The translations under genes were made by a program, and so were the position numbers. Below, one piece after another: positions 50,401-62,377 of a DNA stretch of 64,000 bases; positions within the stretch are counted from its first letter, which is position 1; the number at the start of each line of letters is the position of its first letter. A model generated the notes under the pieces. That model was not told the DNA's origin. It did not search any database and saw nothing but the letters and a program-made list of their open reading frames with translations. This stretch comes from Polytrichum commune (lineage: Eukaryota > Streptophyta > Polytrichopsida > Polytrichales > Polytrichaceae), in contig OX485803.1 in NCBI GenBank assembly GCA_950295325.1, positions 74,539,554 to 74,603,553 of the forward strand, read 5' to 3'.

Positions 50401-52667
50401 CATTCTCCCTCAAATGCGATGAGGTGGTGACACCATTTCCTCTGAACTCAATTAGTTTTATGGATTTTGTGAAAGGTTTAATCCATAGACGCCTCTACCA
50501 AATGCAAAATATATTTCATGCTGCAATATATGAATCCAAAATAAATTGGAGGACACCAAGGAAGGTTCCATTTATAATAAAATGATTGGAAATTTTGTAC
50601 ATTTTTAAATCGACCCAATAAATAAGGATGCAAACACGTAAAATGTGAGTGGATGCCAATTGGGTTTTAATTGATTTTTTCACCTTTTGCATATTTATTA
50701 AGGCAAATGAGAGTTTTGAGTTTTGCCAGAGGGTGGGTCCCGAAATTCTTGATACGATGCATTTTGTAATAAGGTTCGTTTTCACATGGTTGGTCTTGGT
50801 AGATCCACATAATTGAAAACATTTGAAACCACAAATTCACATGGGAAGGTTGGATCATAAACCAATATTGTCATGGATGGTTAAACTTTGGACGAAAATT
50901 TTAGTTAGGAAGTGGCGGTAATTGCAACATTGTAAACTTATAATGCCCAAATTATTTTACAAGGAATGAAAAATAATGTTAATTTTACATTTAGTGTTGG
51001 TGACAGTACACGGGCAGTTAACATTTAGTATTGAGCAAGACAAATAGAATTGGTGACACTGAAGACAATATTTAGTGTAGTAACTGAAAATGCAACGATC
51101 TGGCCATTCTGTTCTCATGGACTCACTTCCGGTTTGCAACAGTATAATCCATAAGGTTTGGAGGCCTCAGCACAACAGATACAGTTTACATTTTGGTTCA
51201 TGAGAGACAAACCGACACTTTTTACCTTAAATGCCTCATGAATTTGGTACAATCAGTGCAAAACGAACTCAAGGGCGAAGTCCAACTGATCAATTGATTC
51301 TATACAGATGAATCATCTGCATACGGTAGTGGTCACGTTGATTGTTAGAATTGAGCTTACTGTGTACAGTTACTTGCATTCGTACAAGTGACATTGGGAA
51401 TGTCTGTGTGGTTGGATTCGTTCGTGAATATTCAGTTGTCGTGCTTCAGATGATTTGTACTGCCTCGTCGTATGTACACTGCAATTGTTATTTATTTATT
51501 TTTTCCTTCAGCTTTTGGTATTTATTGCTTCAGACGTTCATTGAATTGCCAGTTTCCCTTGTGAGGAAAGTTGACCATTAACTGATCTGTTCTGCATTTT
51601 TGATACCATTTTAACTGGCGTGCTATAACTGAAACGAGATTGTACATCATTAAGCTGCAATTAAACAGCAACTGGTTCCTGCATTAATATTGGTTATGTA
51701 CTAATTTATACTGAATCACATGGTTATTTGTATCATGGGGGTATTTACCGTGGATGAAGATATACGTTAACGAATGTTTGCGTATGTGTACGTGATCTTG
51801 CACAGTTGTGTATAAAGTGGGTGCTTGATCAAATCTGGAACCAGGAAAAAACTTAGCAGAGTACCAAGGATTAATTCCAGGAGGATACACTGTTTCAATT
51901 TCTGGAAAATTCGTGAATTGTTCGCCCTCATCTGGGATTATTGTAACAATCTCCATACAACTGCTCGACACTGGAGGTTAGCTTTGCCCTACACTACTCA
52001 ATAAAGTTGAAATCGTAGAATTTGCAGATAATCATGGTTGAATTACAACATGGGAGTGACAGAAATTGGATGTTGATGATCATTATTGGGTTGACTGAGT
52101 AGGTATCAATGTTATGGTATCATGCTATCAGAGATTGTCCAACCGTGCAATGACCGATACTCTGGTCAACAATAGTATCTGCTCCACAACAGAAAGCATC
52201 AGACTGTAAGAAAGATGGCGTATAGTCAGGTAAAATTGAAAATTTCTGGGTAAGTGCTTTAAAAAGGAGTTTTGGAATGGAAATCTGAGGGGCAAGTGTG
52301 GTGTAGAAACATAAAAGATTGCTTTGAGTGTATGTTAGAGGCATTGGCATTTTTTGATTCCAAATTAGGTTCAGGGGCAACTCCAAGTATGGACAAGAGT
52401 TCATGCAAGGTGTATTTTGGTGTCGTTTGACTTGTCTCAGAGGAAGCTGTTGTATACAGTGAACAGTTTCGGAGGACTTTCTAATTGTGTTCAATGTGTG
52501 GATCTGGAGTTGCAATCCTCCATACTGGTACTCGTCGAGATCATGGTGATGCTCCTGCTTCCTAGAGGCGAATGAGAAACAGGAATGGCAGAGGGGAATG
52601 GGGAAAAGATCATCTAATGAGAAATCAGACTTCATTCCGAAGGTAGTGGCCAGGAAGTTAATTTAGT
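47408..52667. other. 5.2-kb spacer between METE copies 1 and 2
   Basis: The copy 1 3' UTR follows the stop. The phrase ATATATTTCGTAAGCACTGG at about 47584 recurs 3' of copy 2 (about 56902), marking a conserved 3' UTR or polyadenylation region. 49740-49860 is shared with the exon-pseudogene flank. About 52200-52400 resembles 57430-57540 upstream of copy 3. Minus-strand frames at 51684-51971 and 52120-52635 are open but unrecognised. Confidence 0.5.
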
Positions 52668-53554
52668 TGTGAGGAAAAATAGTAAAGACGACAGCTTGCA
52701 TCTGCACACACAGGGCTTCTCTTAAGGCCGTCCTCTCCTTCGTCTTCTCCATCTTCTGCTGCTCATCCTTCTTCCTCCTCTACACCGTTCCTAAGGAGGA
52801 AGTTGTTGAGCAGATTAAGATCACCCCATCTTTCTTTCCTTTCAGGTGCGTCTTCTGTGCCCTCTCCCTGTTTTATTCTCAAGCATTCTGTTGCGGGTTA
52901 GCTCGGATTCGATTTGGGGTGTAGGTGGGGTTCTGTGTTTTGTTTTTTCCGCATTCGGTTGCATGGGCAGTTGGAGCTTCAGTTTGGAAGCCTTTGTGCT
53001 GTATTTTGCTGAATTAGGGTGTAGATCTAGGTGGAGCGAGGTGCCTGGGGCCTCACTTGGAAGTTGGCCTCTCTCGCATTGTTCTTGCGGTGGATTTTAG
53101 AGGTTTGGCCATGGAGGTCTCAGTGTTTTCTCCGAGCGGGTGCAAGCTATCTTTGATGCCTTAAATTTTGTTTATTAAGGAGGCGATCTGGGAGTAGTGT
53201 TAAAGGTTTTGGGTGATGCATTTGGAGCCGGAAAAGAGATTTCGTGGTTTTTGTTTTTGTGCGGGTTCGAGAGGAGAGCAAGATGGACGACAGTTAATGA
53301 GGGGACGGTGTATTGCATTAGTGTCCATGTTTTCTCCTTCTTTGCTTTGAATTTGCGGTAATAGGAGCTCTTTAGTGCATGCGTACACATGTTTTCTGTC
53401 ATGCATTGTCCTGGTGTGATGTATAGCTCAAGTAATTCGAAGGGTAGCAAGCGTTGCGCATTAGAGGACCATAATATCTTAGCACTATGTGTGGTTTAGC
53501 ATTGTGCATAATTCTGAGAATGTGGTGCATTTGCAATTTAAGGAACCAGCGAAG
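52668..53554 (+). promoter_or_regulatory. METE copy 2 leader: 5' UTR exon and 697-bp leader intron
   Basis: Homologous leader from about 52668, more diverged than copies 1 and 3. The UTR exon ends TTTCAG|GTGCG at 52845. The intron is 52846-53542, and GAACCAGCGAAG precedes the ATG. The CT-rich tract TCCTTCTTCCTCCTCTACAC is conserved. Confidence 0.6.
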
Positions 53555-56500
53555 ATGACTTCCCACGTGGTCGGGTACCCACGCATGGGCCCCGAGAGGG
53601 AGCTAAAGTTTGCCCTCGAGTCTTTCTGGGATGGCAAGACCCAGGCCTCCGACTTGGAGCAGGTGGCCAAGGAGTTGAGGGCCTCGATCTGGCAGCAGAT
53701 GAGCGAGGCTGGAGTGACCCTGATTCCCAGCAACACCTTCTCTTACTACGACCAGGTTCTGGACACCACCGCTATGGTTGGTGCCGTGCCTTCTCGCTAC
53801 GAGTGGACAGGCGGAGACATCGGCCATGATGTGTACTTCTCCATGGCCCGCGGCAACGCGAGCAAGCCCGCCATGGAAATGACCAAGTGGTTCGACACCA
53901 ACTAGTAAGTGTTATTTACATTGCTTCTGTTTGCTATGAGATGCTAGAAGGTGTTTGCTATGAGAGCTTGGGGGATAGCGGAGGGTGTCTTTCAAGACGA
54001 GAAATTTGTGAGGGTCTGATGGAATGCTGTCGTTGCGTACAGCCACTACATTGTCCCAGAGCTCGGCCCTGAGACGAAGTTCCAGTACGCCTCAAAGAAG
54101 GCAGTCAGCGAATACAAGGAAGCCAAAGAGGTGAGGATGACATGACTAATAATTCCTGCTGCATGAATCTTCAATTTAGTGAAGTTTTGAGGTGAAACAA
54201 TTTCTGAGGGTCAGTTATGGTCTTCTATTGAAGCACTTTATATTGAATTGCGCAGCTTGGAGTCGATACTGTTCCCGTGCTGGTTGGTCCAGTGACATAC
54301 TTGCTGCTGTCGAAGGCTGACAAGAGCGCACCTAAAGGATTTGACATCCTTTCGCTCCTTGATGCCATCCTCCCAATCTACAAGTGAGAATTTTCTTTTA
54401 GCCGTTGATGTGGAGCTTTTGATGCGTTGGCAGTTGATGAGAGTGAGAATTATGAAGAGAAACTAAAATTGTATAACCAAATGTGGTGCAGGGAGGTGAT
54501 AACAGAGTTGAAGGAAGCCGGGGCCTCATGGATCCAGTTGGATGAGCCCAAGCTAGTGATGGACATCGAGTCCTGCCAATATGATGCGTTCAAAAAGGCG
54601 TACGCCGTTCTTGGAGAGGTTTCTGGAGTGAAGTTGCTTGTTGAGACTTACTTCACCGATCTCCCTGCAGAGTCATACCTGTAAGAGATTGTTTATTGCG
54701 TCCATTGGTTTTCAGAGACATTGCTTAAATCTTGCATGTATTTGGTTGCTGTGTTTTTAGAAGGGAGTTTTTGACATTTTGGATGGATCGTGGCAGGACC
54801 CTCATCGGTCTGGAGTCCGTCGCCGCCTTCGGTGTGGACCTGGTACGCGGAGCCAAGACTCTTGAATTGATCAAGGAGCACGGCATTCCCGCCGGAAAGA
54901 CCTTGTTCGCAGGAGTGGTGGACGGCAGGAACATCTGGGCCAACGATTTGGCTGCCTCCGTGGCCATCATCGAGGACTTGCAGAGCAAGTTGGGCGCAGA
55001 GAATGTGGTGGTTTCCACCTCATGCTCGCTGTTGCACTCCGCCGTGGATCTAAAGAACGAGACGAAGTTGGACGCGGAACTGAAGTCATGGATGGCATTC
55101 GCTGCCCAGAAGTTGCACGAGGTGGTGGCTTTGGCCAACGCCGTGTCTGGAAAGAAGGATGAGGAGTTCTTCTCCAGCAATGCAGCCGCCCAGGACTCGA
55201 GGAGGAACTCCCCACGTGTACACAACAAGGCCGTGAAGGAGGCGGTGAGTACCCTCCGCCTTTGTGAATTGAATTTTGTGTTGCAAAATTTGGATACTGG
55301 AGAGATGAAATGGGAGTTTACTGCCCATCGGGCGGGGTCGTGTATGAGAGTGACAGTAATTTAATGAGATTATGTGGACGATTGTTTCAGGCCGCCGGTC
55401 TTGCGGGATCGGAGCACAGACGTGCAACCCCAGTGTCGACCCGTTTGGAGGAGCAACAGAAGTCTTTGAACTTGCCCATCCTGCCCACGACGACCATCGG
55501 ATCTTTCCCGCAGACCCCCGAGCTCCGCAGAGTGAGGCGCGAGGTGAAGAGCAAGAAGATCTCGGAGGAAGAGTACGACAAGGTCATCAAGGCAGAGATC
55601 GACAACGTCGTGAAGTTGCAGGAGGGACTTGACATCGATGTGCTCGTGCACGGAGAGCCAGAGGTAATGACCCCCACGAGGCGTTTTGGTATGTGATGTT
55701 TGGCAGTTGAAAGTCAGTTTTGTATGAACGTGACGGCGATGGGAATTTGTGTATGGGCATGTGCCGACCGGGTGGGGATTGAGTGGGATTGCAGAGGAAC
55801 GACATGGTTGAGTACTTCGGCGAGCAATTGGACGGATTCTGCTTCTCCGCCAACGGATGGGTGCAATCTTACGGATCCCGGTGCGTGAAGCCCCCGATCA
55901 TCTTCGGTGACGTGAGCAGGCCGAAGGCCATGACTGTGTACTGGTCGACTTACGCCCAGAGCGTGACGAAGAGGCCCATGAAGGGTATGTTGACTGGACC
56001 CGTGACGATCCTGAACTGGTCTTTCGTGAGGAACGACCAGCCCAGGTCTGAGACTTGCTACCAGATTTCCCTGGCCATCAAGGACGAGGTGGAGGATTTG
56101 GAAGCCGCGAAGATCACCGTGATCCAGATCGACGAGGCGGCCCTCCGCGAGGGTCTTCCCCTGCGCAAGTCCGAGCACGCCGACTACTTGAGGTGGGCCG
56201 TGCACGGATTCCGCATCACGACGTGCGGAGTGAAGGACACCACCCAGATCCACACCCACATGTGCTACTCGAACTTCAACGACATCATCCACTCCATCAT
56301 CGACATGGATGCCGACGTTATCACCATCGAGAACTCACGGTCCGACGAGAAGTTGTTGTCCGTGTTCCGTGAGGGCGTGCACTACGGTGCCGGCATCGGG
56401 CCAGGAGTGTACGACATTCACTCACCCCGTATTCCATCGACCGAGGAGATGGCTGAGCGTGCCCGCAAGGTATGCATTGGGAGCTGAGAAATCGTTTGCC

Positions 56501-56729
56501 ATTTTGCTGGGTTTGTGTAATCTTGGTGGGCATTGTGTGTTTCATGTCGTTGAGCCTGGAGGGTGTGGGGTGTGTATTTCAGATGTTGGCCGTGCTGGAG
56601 TCGAAGGTTCTGTGGATCAACCCCGACTGCGGTTTGAAGACGAGGAAGTACGCTGAGGTGGTACCCGCATTGACGAACTTGGTGAACGCCGCCAAGCAGT
56701 TGCGTGCGGAGCTGGCCAAGTATATTTGA
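53555..56729 (+). CDS. METE: Cobalamin-independent methionine synthase, copy 2 (765 aa, extra intron)
   Basis: Same enzyme as copy 1. Eight coding exons: 53555-53904, 54043-54130, 54256-54383, 54492-54680, 54797-55244, 55391-55663, 55795-56469, 56583-56729. The exon that is single in copies 1 and 3 (317 nt) is split here by a 108-bp phase-2 intron (54384-54491) with the split exons again summing to 317 nt. All zinc ligands are present at the same residue numbers (647, 649, 671, 733). The C terminus ends AKYI instead of AK because the copy 1 stop TAG is TAT here. Exon 6, intron 6 and most of exon 7 look identical to copy 1, while exon 4 to intron 5 match copy 3. It reads as a functional gene. 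Confidence 0.95.
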
Positions 56730-57588
56730 GGAGCGCCGTTGACATCCAGCTTTTACTTCGAAGAAATGAAATCATAGATTCCGTAGTTAGTGTTAGCTCC
56801 GCTTGTTGTGAAGGGTATGGCGGAAATGTAGTGATTGCGATTTGTGGTGGACCTATTTTGTATTGGTCCGCTGTTTCATAATCTGGAACATCCAACACAA
56901 TATATTTCGTAAGCACTGGTCTAAATGGGTTGGGAAGAGAATATTTTTGTTTCGGTAAGTAATGATGGAGATCGGCAGGACGCCAAAAATTTAGTTTGAA
57001 CATTACTCGTCTTTTGCCAAATTTTATGCAAAGACTCAATTTTATGCATTATGTATTGGGTGGGACTGACAGTGGTTGATTGGTTAGTTAATGGTAGATT
57101 GTCGTTCTTTTGTAATTTTGAAAGTAATCTGAATTGCGTCTCACGAATTGAAAGAACTGTTGTATATCAAACCGGGTTCAACATAAAGTTCGAATTAGAT
57201 TAGTTGCAGGGTTACATATGGTATTGACAGGATATAGATGGTGGATATTACAGGGTTCCCCATGTACACTAGGTCCTCATCAGTACACTGATCAAGTGGT
57301 TATCATACTACCAAAATTCCATGGAGCATTTGTTTAATCATGCGTTCAGAGACACTCTGCTTAACAATAGCTGGGAGTGTCAGCCGAAGGATTACCACAA
57401 GTGAATAAAAAGGCTAAAAAGATGGCTTTCTGTAAGGAAATACCAATTTCTGAGAGTCGGATGTGGTTTAGCAACATATATAAAAGATTTCTTCGAGTGC
57501 TCTGTTGGAGGCATTGCCATTTGTTGATTCGAAACTTGGTGGTGGGCCGTCTTGAGTCTGAATAAAGATTATATTAGTGAGCGGTGAG
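56730..57588. other. Spacer between METE copies 2 and 3
   Basis: Copy 2 3' UTR first (conserved ATATATTTCGTAAGCACTGG), then unrecognised DNA. A TATA-like CATATATAAAAG lies at about 57475-57486, about 110 bp before the copy 3 leader. It could be its core promoter, and a similar ACATAAAAGATT lies upstream of copy 2. Confidence 0.4.
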
Positions 57589-58123
57589 GAAAACTATGAA
57601 GGAGGACAGCTTGGAGGGGCCCTGCTCGCACCCAGGGGAGGTTTCTCTTAAAGCGTCGGCGTCCACTTCCCCAACCATCTTCTGCTCCTGATCCTTCTTC
57701 CTCCTCTACACCGAATTTCATCAGGAGGAAGTTGTTGAGTGGCTCCAGATCACCCCGTCTTCTTCCCTTTCAGGTGCGCTTGCTCGCCTTGCTTTCGTGT
57801 TTTTGTAATACCCACATGCATTGTGTTTTGGTGTTGGCTTCAGATCCGTGGGTGCGGGGTTTACATGGGGGTTCTGGTTTTCGTTCTTCCGGAGTTGGGG
57901 GCTGCGAGTGTAGGCGGATGTAGCTTGAGGTCGTGTGTCGTCCCTGCGAGCTTGCAGGGGCCCTGCTCGCACGCAGGGGAGGCTTCTCATAAGGCCTCGG
58001 CGTCCTCTTCCCCAACCATCTTCTGCTCCTTATCCTTCTTCCTCCTCTACACCGAATTTGGTGGCGGGTTGATACGAATTTTGATAATTTGGCGGTGTCT
58101 GCAGTTTGAGAAACTCAGCAAAG
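57589..58123 (+). promoter_or_regulatory. METE copy 3 leader with duplicated UTR exon
   Basis: First leader exon copy about 57589-57773 (donor CAG|GTGCGC). A second, partial copy of the same exon lies at about 57949-58060 (AGCTTGCAGGGGCCCTGCTC onward). It stops at ACCGAATTT and runs straight into the 3' end of the leader intron. The shortened intron is 57774-58104. A deletion or unequal exchange within the leader explains this. Confidence 0.65.
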
Positions 58124-61069
58124 ATGACTTCCCATGTGGTCGGATACCCACGCATGGGCCCAAAGAGGGAGCTAAAGTTCGCCCTCGAGTCGTTCTGGGA
58201 TGGCAAGACCCAGGCCTCCGACTTGGAGCAGGTGGCCAAGGAGTTGAGGGCCTCGATCTGGAATCAGATGAGGCAGGCAGGAGTGACCTTGATTCCCAGC
58301 AACACCTTCTCTTACTACGACCAGGTTTTGGACACCACCGCCATGGTTGGTGCCGTGCCTTCCCGTTACGAGTGGGCCGGCGGAGAAATCGGCCATGACG
58401 TGTACTTCTCAATGGCCCGCGGTAATGCAAGCAAGCCCGCCATGGAAATGACGAAGTGGTTCGACATCAACTAGTAAGCGTTCTTCCCCTTGCCTCTGTT
58501 TGCAATGAGAAAACCCTAAACCCCTAAACCCTAAACCCCAAAACCCTGTTTTTGACGCTTCCGATTTGCAATGTAATCAGAGGATTGAGGAGTCTAATGA
58601 AATGCTGTGGTTGTGTACAGCCACTACATTGTCCCAGAGCTCGGCCCTGAGACGAAGTTCCAGTACGCCTCGAAGAAGGCGGTGAGCGAATACAAGGAAG
58701 CCAAGGAGGTGAGGATGACATGTGTTTCATTTTACTGCACGCGTAAATATTGAATTTCAGCGAATGTTTTGGGAGGGTTCATGAAGAGTTTGGGGAGGAT
58801 TTACGAGGGGTCTTTGTGCTGACATTACGGATTTGTTTACAGCTCGGAATCAACACCGTGCCCGTGCTGGTTGGTCCAGTGACATACTTGATGCTGTCGA
58901 AGGCCGACAAGAGCGCACCCAAGGGATTCGACACCCTTTCTCTCCTGGACGCCATCCTCCCAATCTACAAGGAGGTGATCAGCGAGTTGAAGGAAGCAGG
59001 CGCTTCGTGGATCCAGTTGGACGAGCCCAAGCTGGTGATGGACATCGAGTCCTGCCAATACGATGCGTTCAAAAAGGCGTACGCCGTTCTTGGAGAGGTT
59101 TCTGGAGTGAAGTTGCTTGTTGAGACTTTCTTTACCGATCTCCCCGCAGAAGCATACAAGTGAGGAATTCTGGACCGCAATTACGGGCATAGAGTAAAAC
59201 TTTCGTTGAATTTGGTTAATGTTCATATAGTATAGAGTGGTTTTCTGACATTTTGGATGGATCGTGGCAGGACCCTCATCGGTCTGGAGTCCGTCGCCGC
59301 CTTCGGTGTGGACCTGGTACGCGGAGCCAAGACTCTTGAATTGATCAAGGAGCACGGCATTCCCGCCGGAAAGACCTTGTTCGCAGGAGTGGTGGACGGC
59401 AGGAACATCTGGGCCAACGATTTGGCTGCCTCCGTGGCCATCATCGAGGACTTGCAGAGCAAGTTGGGCGCAGAGAATGTGGTGGTTTCCACCTCATGCT
59501 CGCTGTTGCACTCCGCCGTGGATCTAAAGAACGAGACGAAGTTGGACGCGGAACTGAAGTCATGGATGGCATTCGCTGCCCAGAAGTTGCACGAGGTGGT
59601 GGCTTTGGCCAACGCCGTGTCTGGAAAGAAGGATGAGGAGTTCTTCTCCAGCAATGCAGCCGCCCAGGACTCGAGGAGGAACTCCCCACGTGTACACAAC
59701 AAGGCCGTGAAGGAGGCGGTGAGTACCCTCCGCCTTTGTGAATTGAATTTTGTGTTGCAAAATTTGGATACTGGAGAGATGAAATGGGAGTTTACTGCCC
59801 ATCGGGCGGGGTCGTGTATGAGAGTGACAGTAATTTAATGAGAGTATGTGGACGATTGTTTCAGGCTGCCGGTCTTGCGGGATCGGAGCACAGGCGTGCA
59901 ACCCCAGTGTCGACCCGTTTGGAGGAGCAACAGAAGTCGTTGAACTTGCCCATCCTGCCCACGACGACCATCGGATCTTTCCCGCAGACCCCCGAGCTCC
60001 GCAGAGTGTGGCGCGAGGTGAAGAGCAAGAAGATCTCGGAGGAAGAGTACGACAAGGCCATCAATGCAGAGATCGACAACGTCGTGAAGCTCCAGGAGGG
60101 ACTTGACATCGATGTGCTCGTGCACGGAGAGCCAGAGGTAATGACCCCCACGAGGCGTTTTGGTATGTGATGTTTGGCAGTTGAAAGTCAGTTTTGTATG
60201 AACGTGACGGCGATGGGAATTTGTGTATGGGCATGTACCGACCGGGTGGGGATTGAGTGGCATTGCAGAGGAACGACATGGTTGAGTACTTCGGCGAGCA
60301 ATTGGACGGATTCTGCTTCTCCGCCAACGGATGGGTGCAATCTTACGGATCCCGGTGCGTGAAGCCCCCGATCATCTTCGGTGACGTGAGCAGGCCGAAG
60401 GCCATGACTGTGCACTGGTCGACGTACGCCCAGAGCGTGACGAAGAGGCCCATGAAGGGTATGCTGATTGGACCCGTGACGATCCTGAACTGGTCTTTCG
60501 TGAGGAACGACCAGCCCAGGTCTGAGACTTGCTACCAGATTTCCCTGGCCATCAAGGACGAGGTGGAGGATTTGGAAGCCGCGAAGATCACCGTGATCCA
60601 GATCGACGAGGCGGCCCTCGGCGAGGGTCTTCCCCTGCGCAAGTCCGAGCACGCCGACTACTTGAGGTGGGCCGTGCACGGATTCCGCATCACGACGTGC
60701 GGAGTGAAGGACACCACCCAGATCCACACCCACATGTGCTACTTGAACTTCAACGACATCATCCACTCCATCATCGACATGGATGCCGACGTTATCACCA
60801 TTGGGAAATCACGGTCCGACGAGAAGTTGTTGTCCATGTTCCGTGAGGGCGTGCACTACGGAGCTGAGATATTGCGTGCCATTTTACTGGGTTTGTGTAT
60901 TTTGGTGGGCATGGTGTGTTTCATGTCGTTGAGGTTGGAGAGTATGGTGTGTGTATTTCAGATGTTGGTTGTGCTGGAGTCGAAGATAAGGAAGTACGCT
61001 GGGGTGTTACCCGCATTGACGAACTTGGTGAACGCCGCCATGCAGTTGTGTGCGGAGCTGGCCAAGTAG
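58124..61069 (+). CDS. METE: Degenerate third methionine synthase copy (open frame, 758 aa, zinc site damaged)
   Basis: Exons: 58124-58473, 58621-58708, 58843-59159, 59271-59718, 59865-60137, then a fused last exon 60269-61069. The first 690 residues follow copies 1 and 2, with R450W, Y541H, T559I, R610G and S651L. His647 and Cys649 are kept, but zinc ligand Glu671 is Gly. A 94-bp deletion removes the end of exon 6 and the donor of intron 6. The rest of that intron (60863-60961) is in frame and adds 33 mostly hydrophobic residues (691-723). A second, 33-bp in-frame deletion removes NPDCG and zinc ligand Cys733. Methyl transfer is therefore very unlikely. Either a young pseudogene or a protein with another fate. 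A cryptic donor could also restore splicing. Confidence 0.85.
58511..58547. repeat. Interstitial telomere-like repeat in intron 1 of METE copy 3
   Basis: Several imperfect CCCTAAA units in a row. Introns 1 of copies 1 and 2 lack them. The type matches Arabidopsis-type plant telomeres. Confidence 0.85.
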
Positions 61070-62377
61070 ATTCGAAGGAGCGTCGTCGAGCTTCAGCATA
61101 ATACTTTTCAAGAAATTATAACGTAGTAGCCGTAGTTAGGATTAGACGTGCTGGCTTTGAAAGGTAGCGGTTGCATCAGAGGTGGTGGGATGCATCAGTG
61201 CACTACACATCTATTTTGAATTGCTCTGCCGACTCATGTAGGTCTGTTATAGGTTGTCTAGTTTCTAGCTGCCTTTTGTGGGACAAATTGGTTCTGATTT
61301 GTTATCTTATATTGTATATTTGTATATTGTATATTTGCATATTGTACGGAGATTATGTTGATTTGTTTAAATGTTTTTTTGATTTTTAAGGTAGGGAGTT
61401 TAAGTTTTGTTTCTAGTTCGTTCGTTGATGAGTTGTGGCTCTTGCACCTGCGACTAAGACCGTAGTGGTGCTACATTCCATCCTCTCAATGTGACCGTTG
61501 ATGAGTGTTTGATATTTTGTGGTATTTCTCTCTCGAATTTTTGGAGTAAACCTGTCGTTGCAATATGAAAATTCTATGAATTGTATGGTGATTTCTGGTG
61601 TAGGGGCTTCATGTGGTGGATGGTTGTATGGGTGACCTGTGGTACACAATATGTCAAGTTTTAATTTGGCGTTGCAATGGCACTTTTGGTTACCGCATGG
61701 GCACGGCAATAGCCTTGTTGGTACTTTAAATTCTTGAGATGGTCCATTACATGTGCCTGTGTTCATAAGTGTGTAATCCCTTGATATTTTGTTTGAAATG
61801 AGAAGTTTACGTATTTCCCATACAACTTTGTTATGTTCGAGGAGGAGGGCATATAGCCCTTTCCCAAAATGCCGCCTTCTCAGGCGGCCACGTCACCGAT
61901 TTAATTTAGGGTTAGGGTTTGTCGCCGTAGTGCGTGGTCCGACTACACTCACCCAGAAGTTCCAAGCTCACTTGCTCGAATTTTTTGGACGAAGTTCACT
62001 ACAGGTCTTTGTGGTCTGAGAGTTTTGCGTTTTCGCACCAGCAGTGGGCCGACGTTGATCCACCACTGCTGAACTGAACAAGAGAAAGAATGACATCTGC
62101 AATGCTTCCGCTTACGATTCAGAAGATTCAAAAGACTGCAATTTAACCTCCAATTTCTTCCTCGAGTGCATGGCGGGGTTCACGAGAGTTTCGACGTACT
62201 CAGGGATTTCTGTGCAATTTGTTTTGGAAGGCAGTGTGCTTAGGTGGGACAGAAACTGTGGATGATTCAGAGGAAGAGAAGAGAGTACAAATTCGGTGAC
62301 ATCACTTCGAGACTGAAGGAAAGAAATAGAGAGGTTTAGGGTTTCGGAGGTAGAACAGGGGATTGAGAAAATAAGCT
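61070..62377. other. METE copy 3 3' flank and upstream region of the transposase gene
   Basis: The 3' UTR up to about 61190 matches copy 1 rather than copy 2 (AGCTTCAGCATA, AACGTAGTAGCC). Telobox motifs lie at about 61907 (TTTAGGGTTAGGGTTT) and 62334 (TTTAGGGTTT), the latter 44 bp before the transposase ATG. Teloboxes are common in plant 5' regions. No independent gene was recognised between. Confidence 0.5.

Noticed and set aside
52120..52635. 171-codon minus-strand frame upstream of METE copy 2
   Set aside because: Residue composition is not protein-like and no motif was recognised. A different frame looks more conserved with the 57.5-kb block, so it was kept only as a low-interest finding.
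44762..54682. Stop codons exactly at several METE splice donors (for example TA|G and AA|G TGA)
   Set aside because: A general consequence of phase-2 introns meeting GTAAG or GTGAG donors. The introns splice in phase in all copies.
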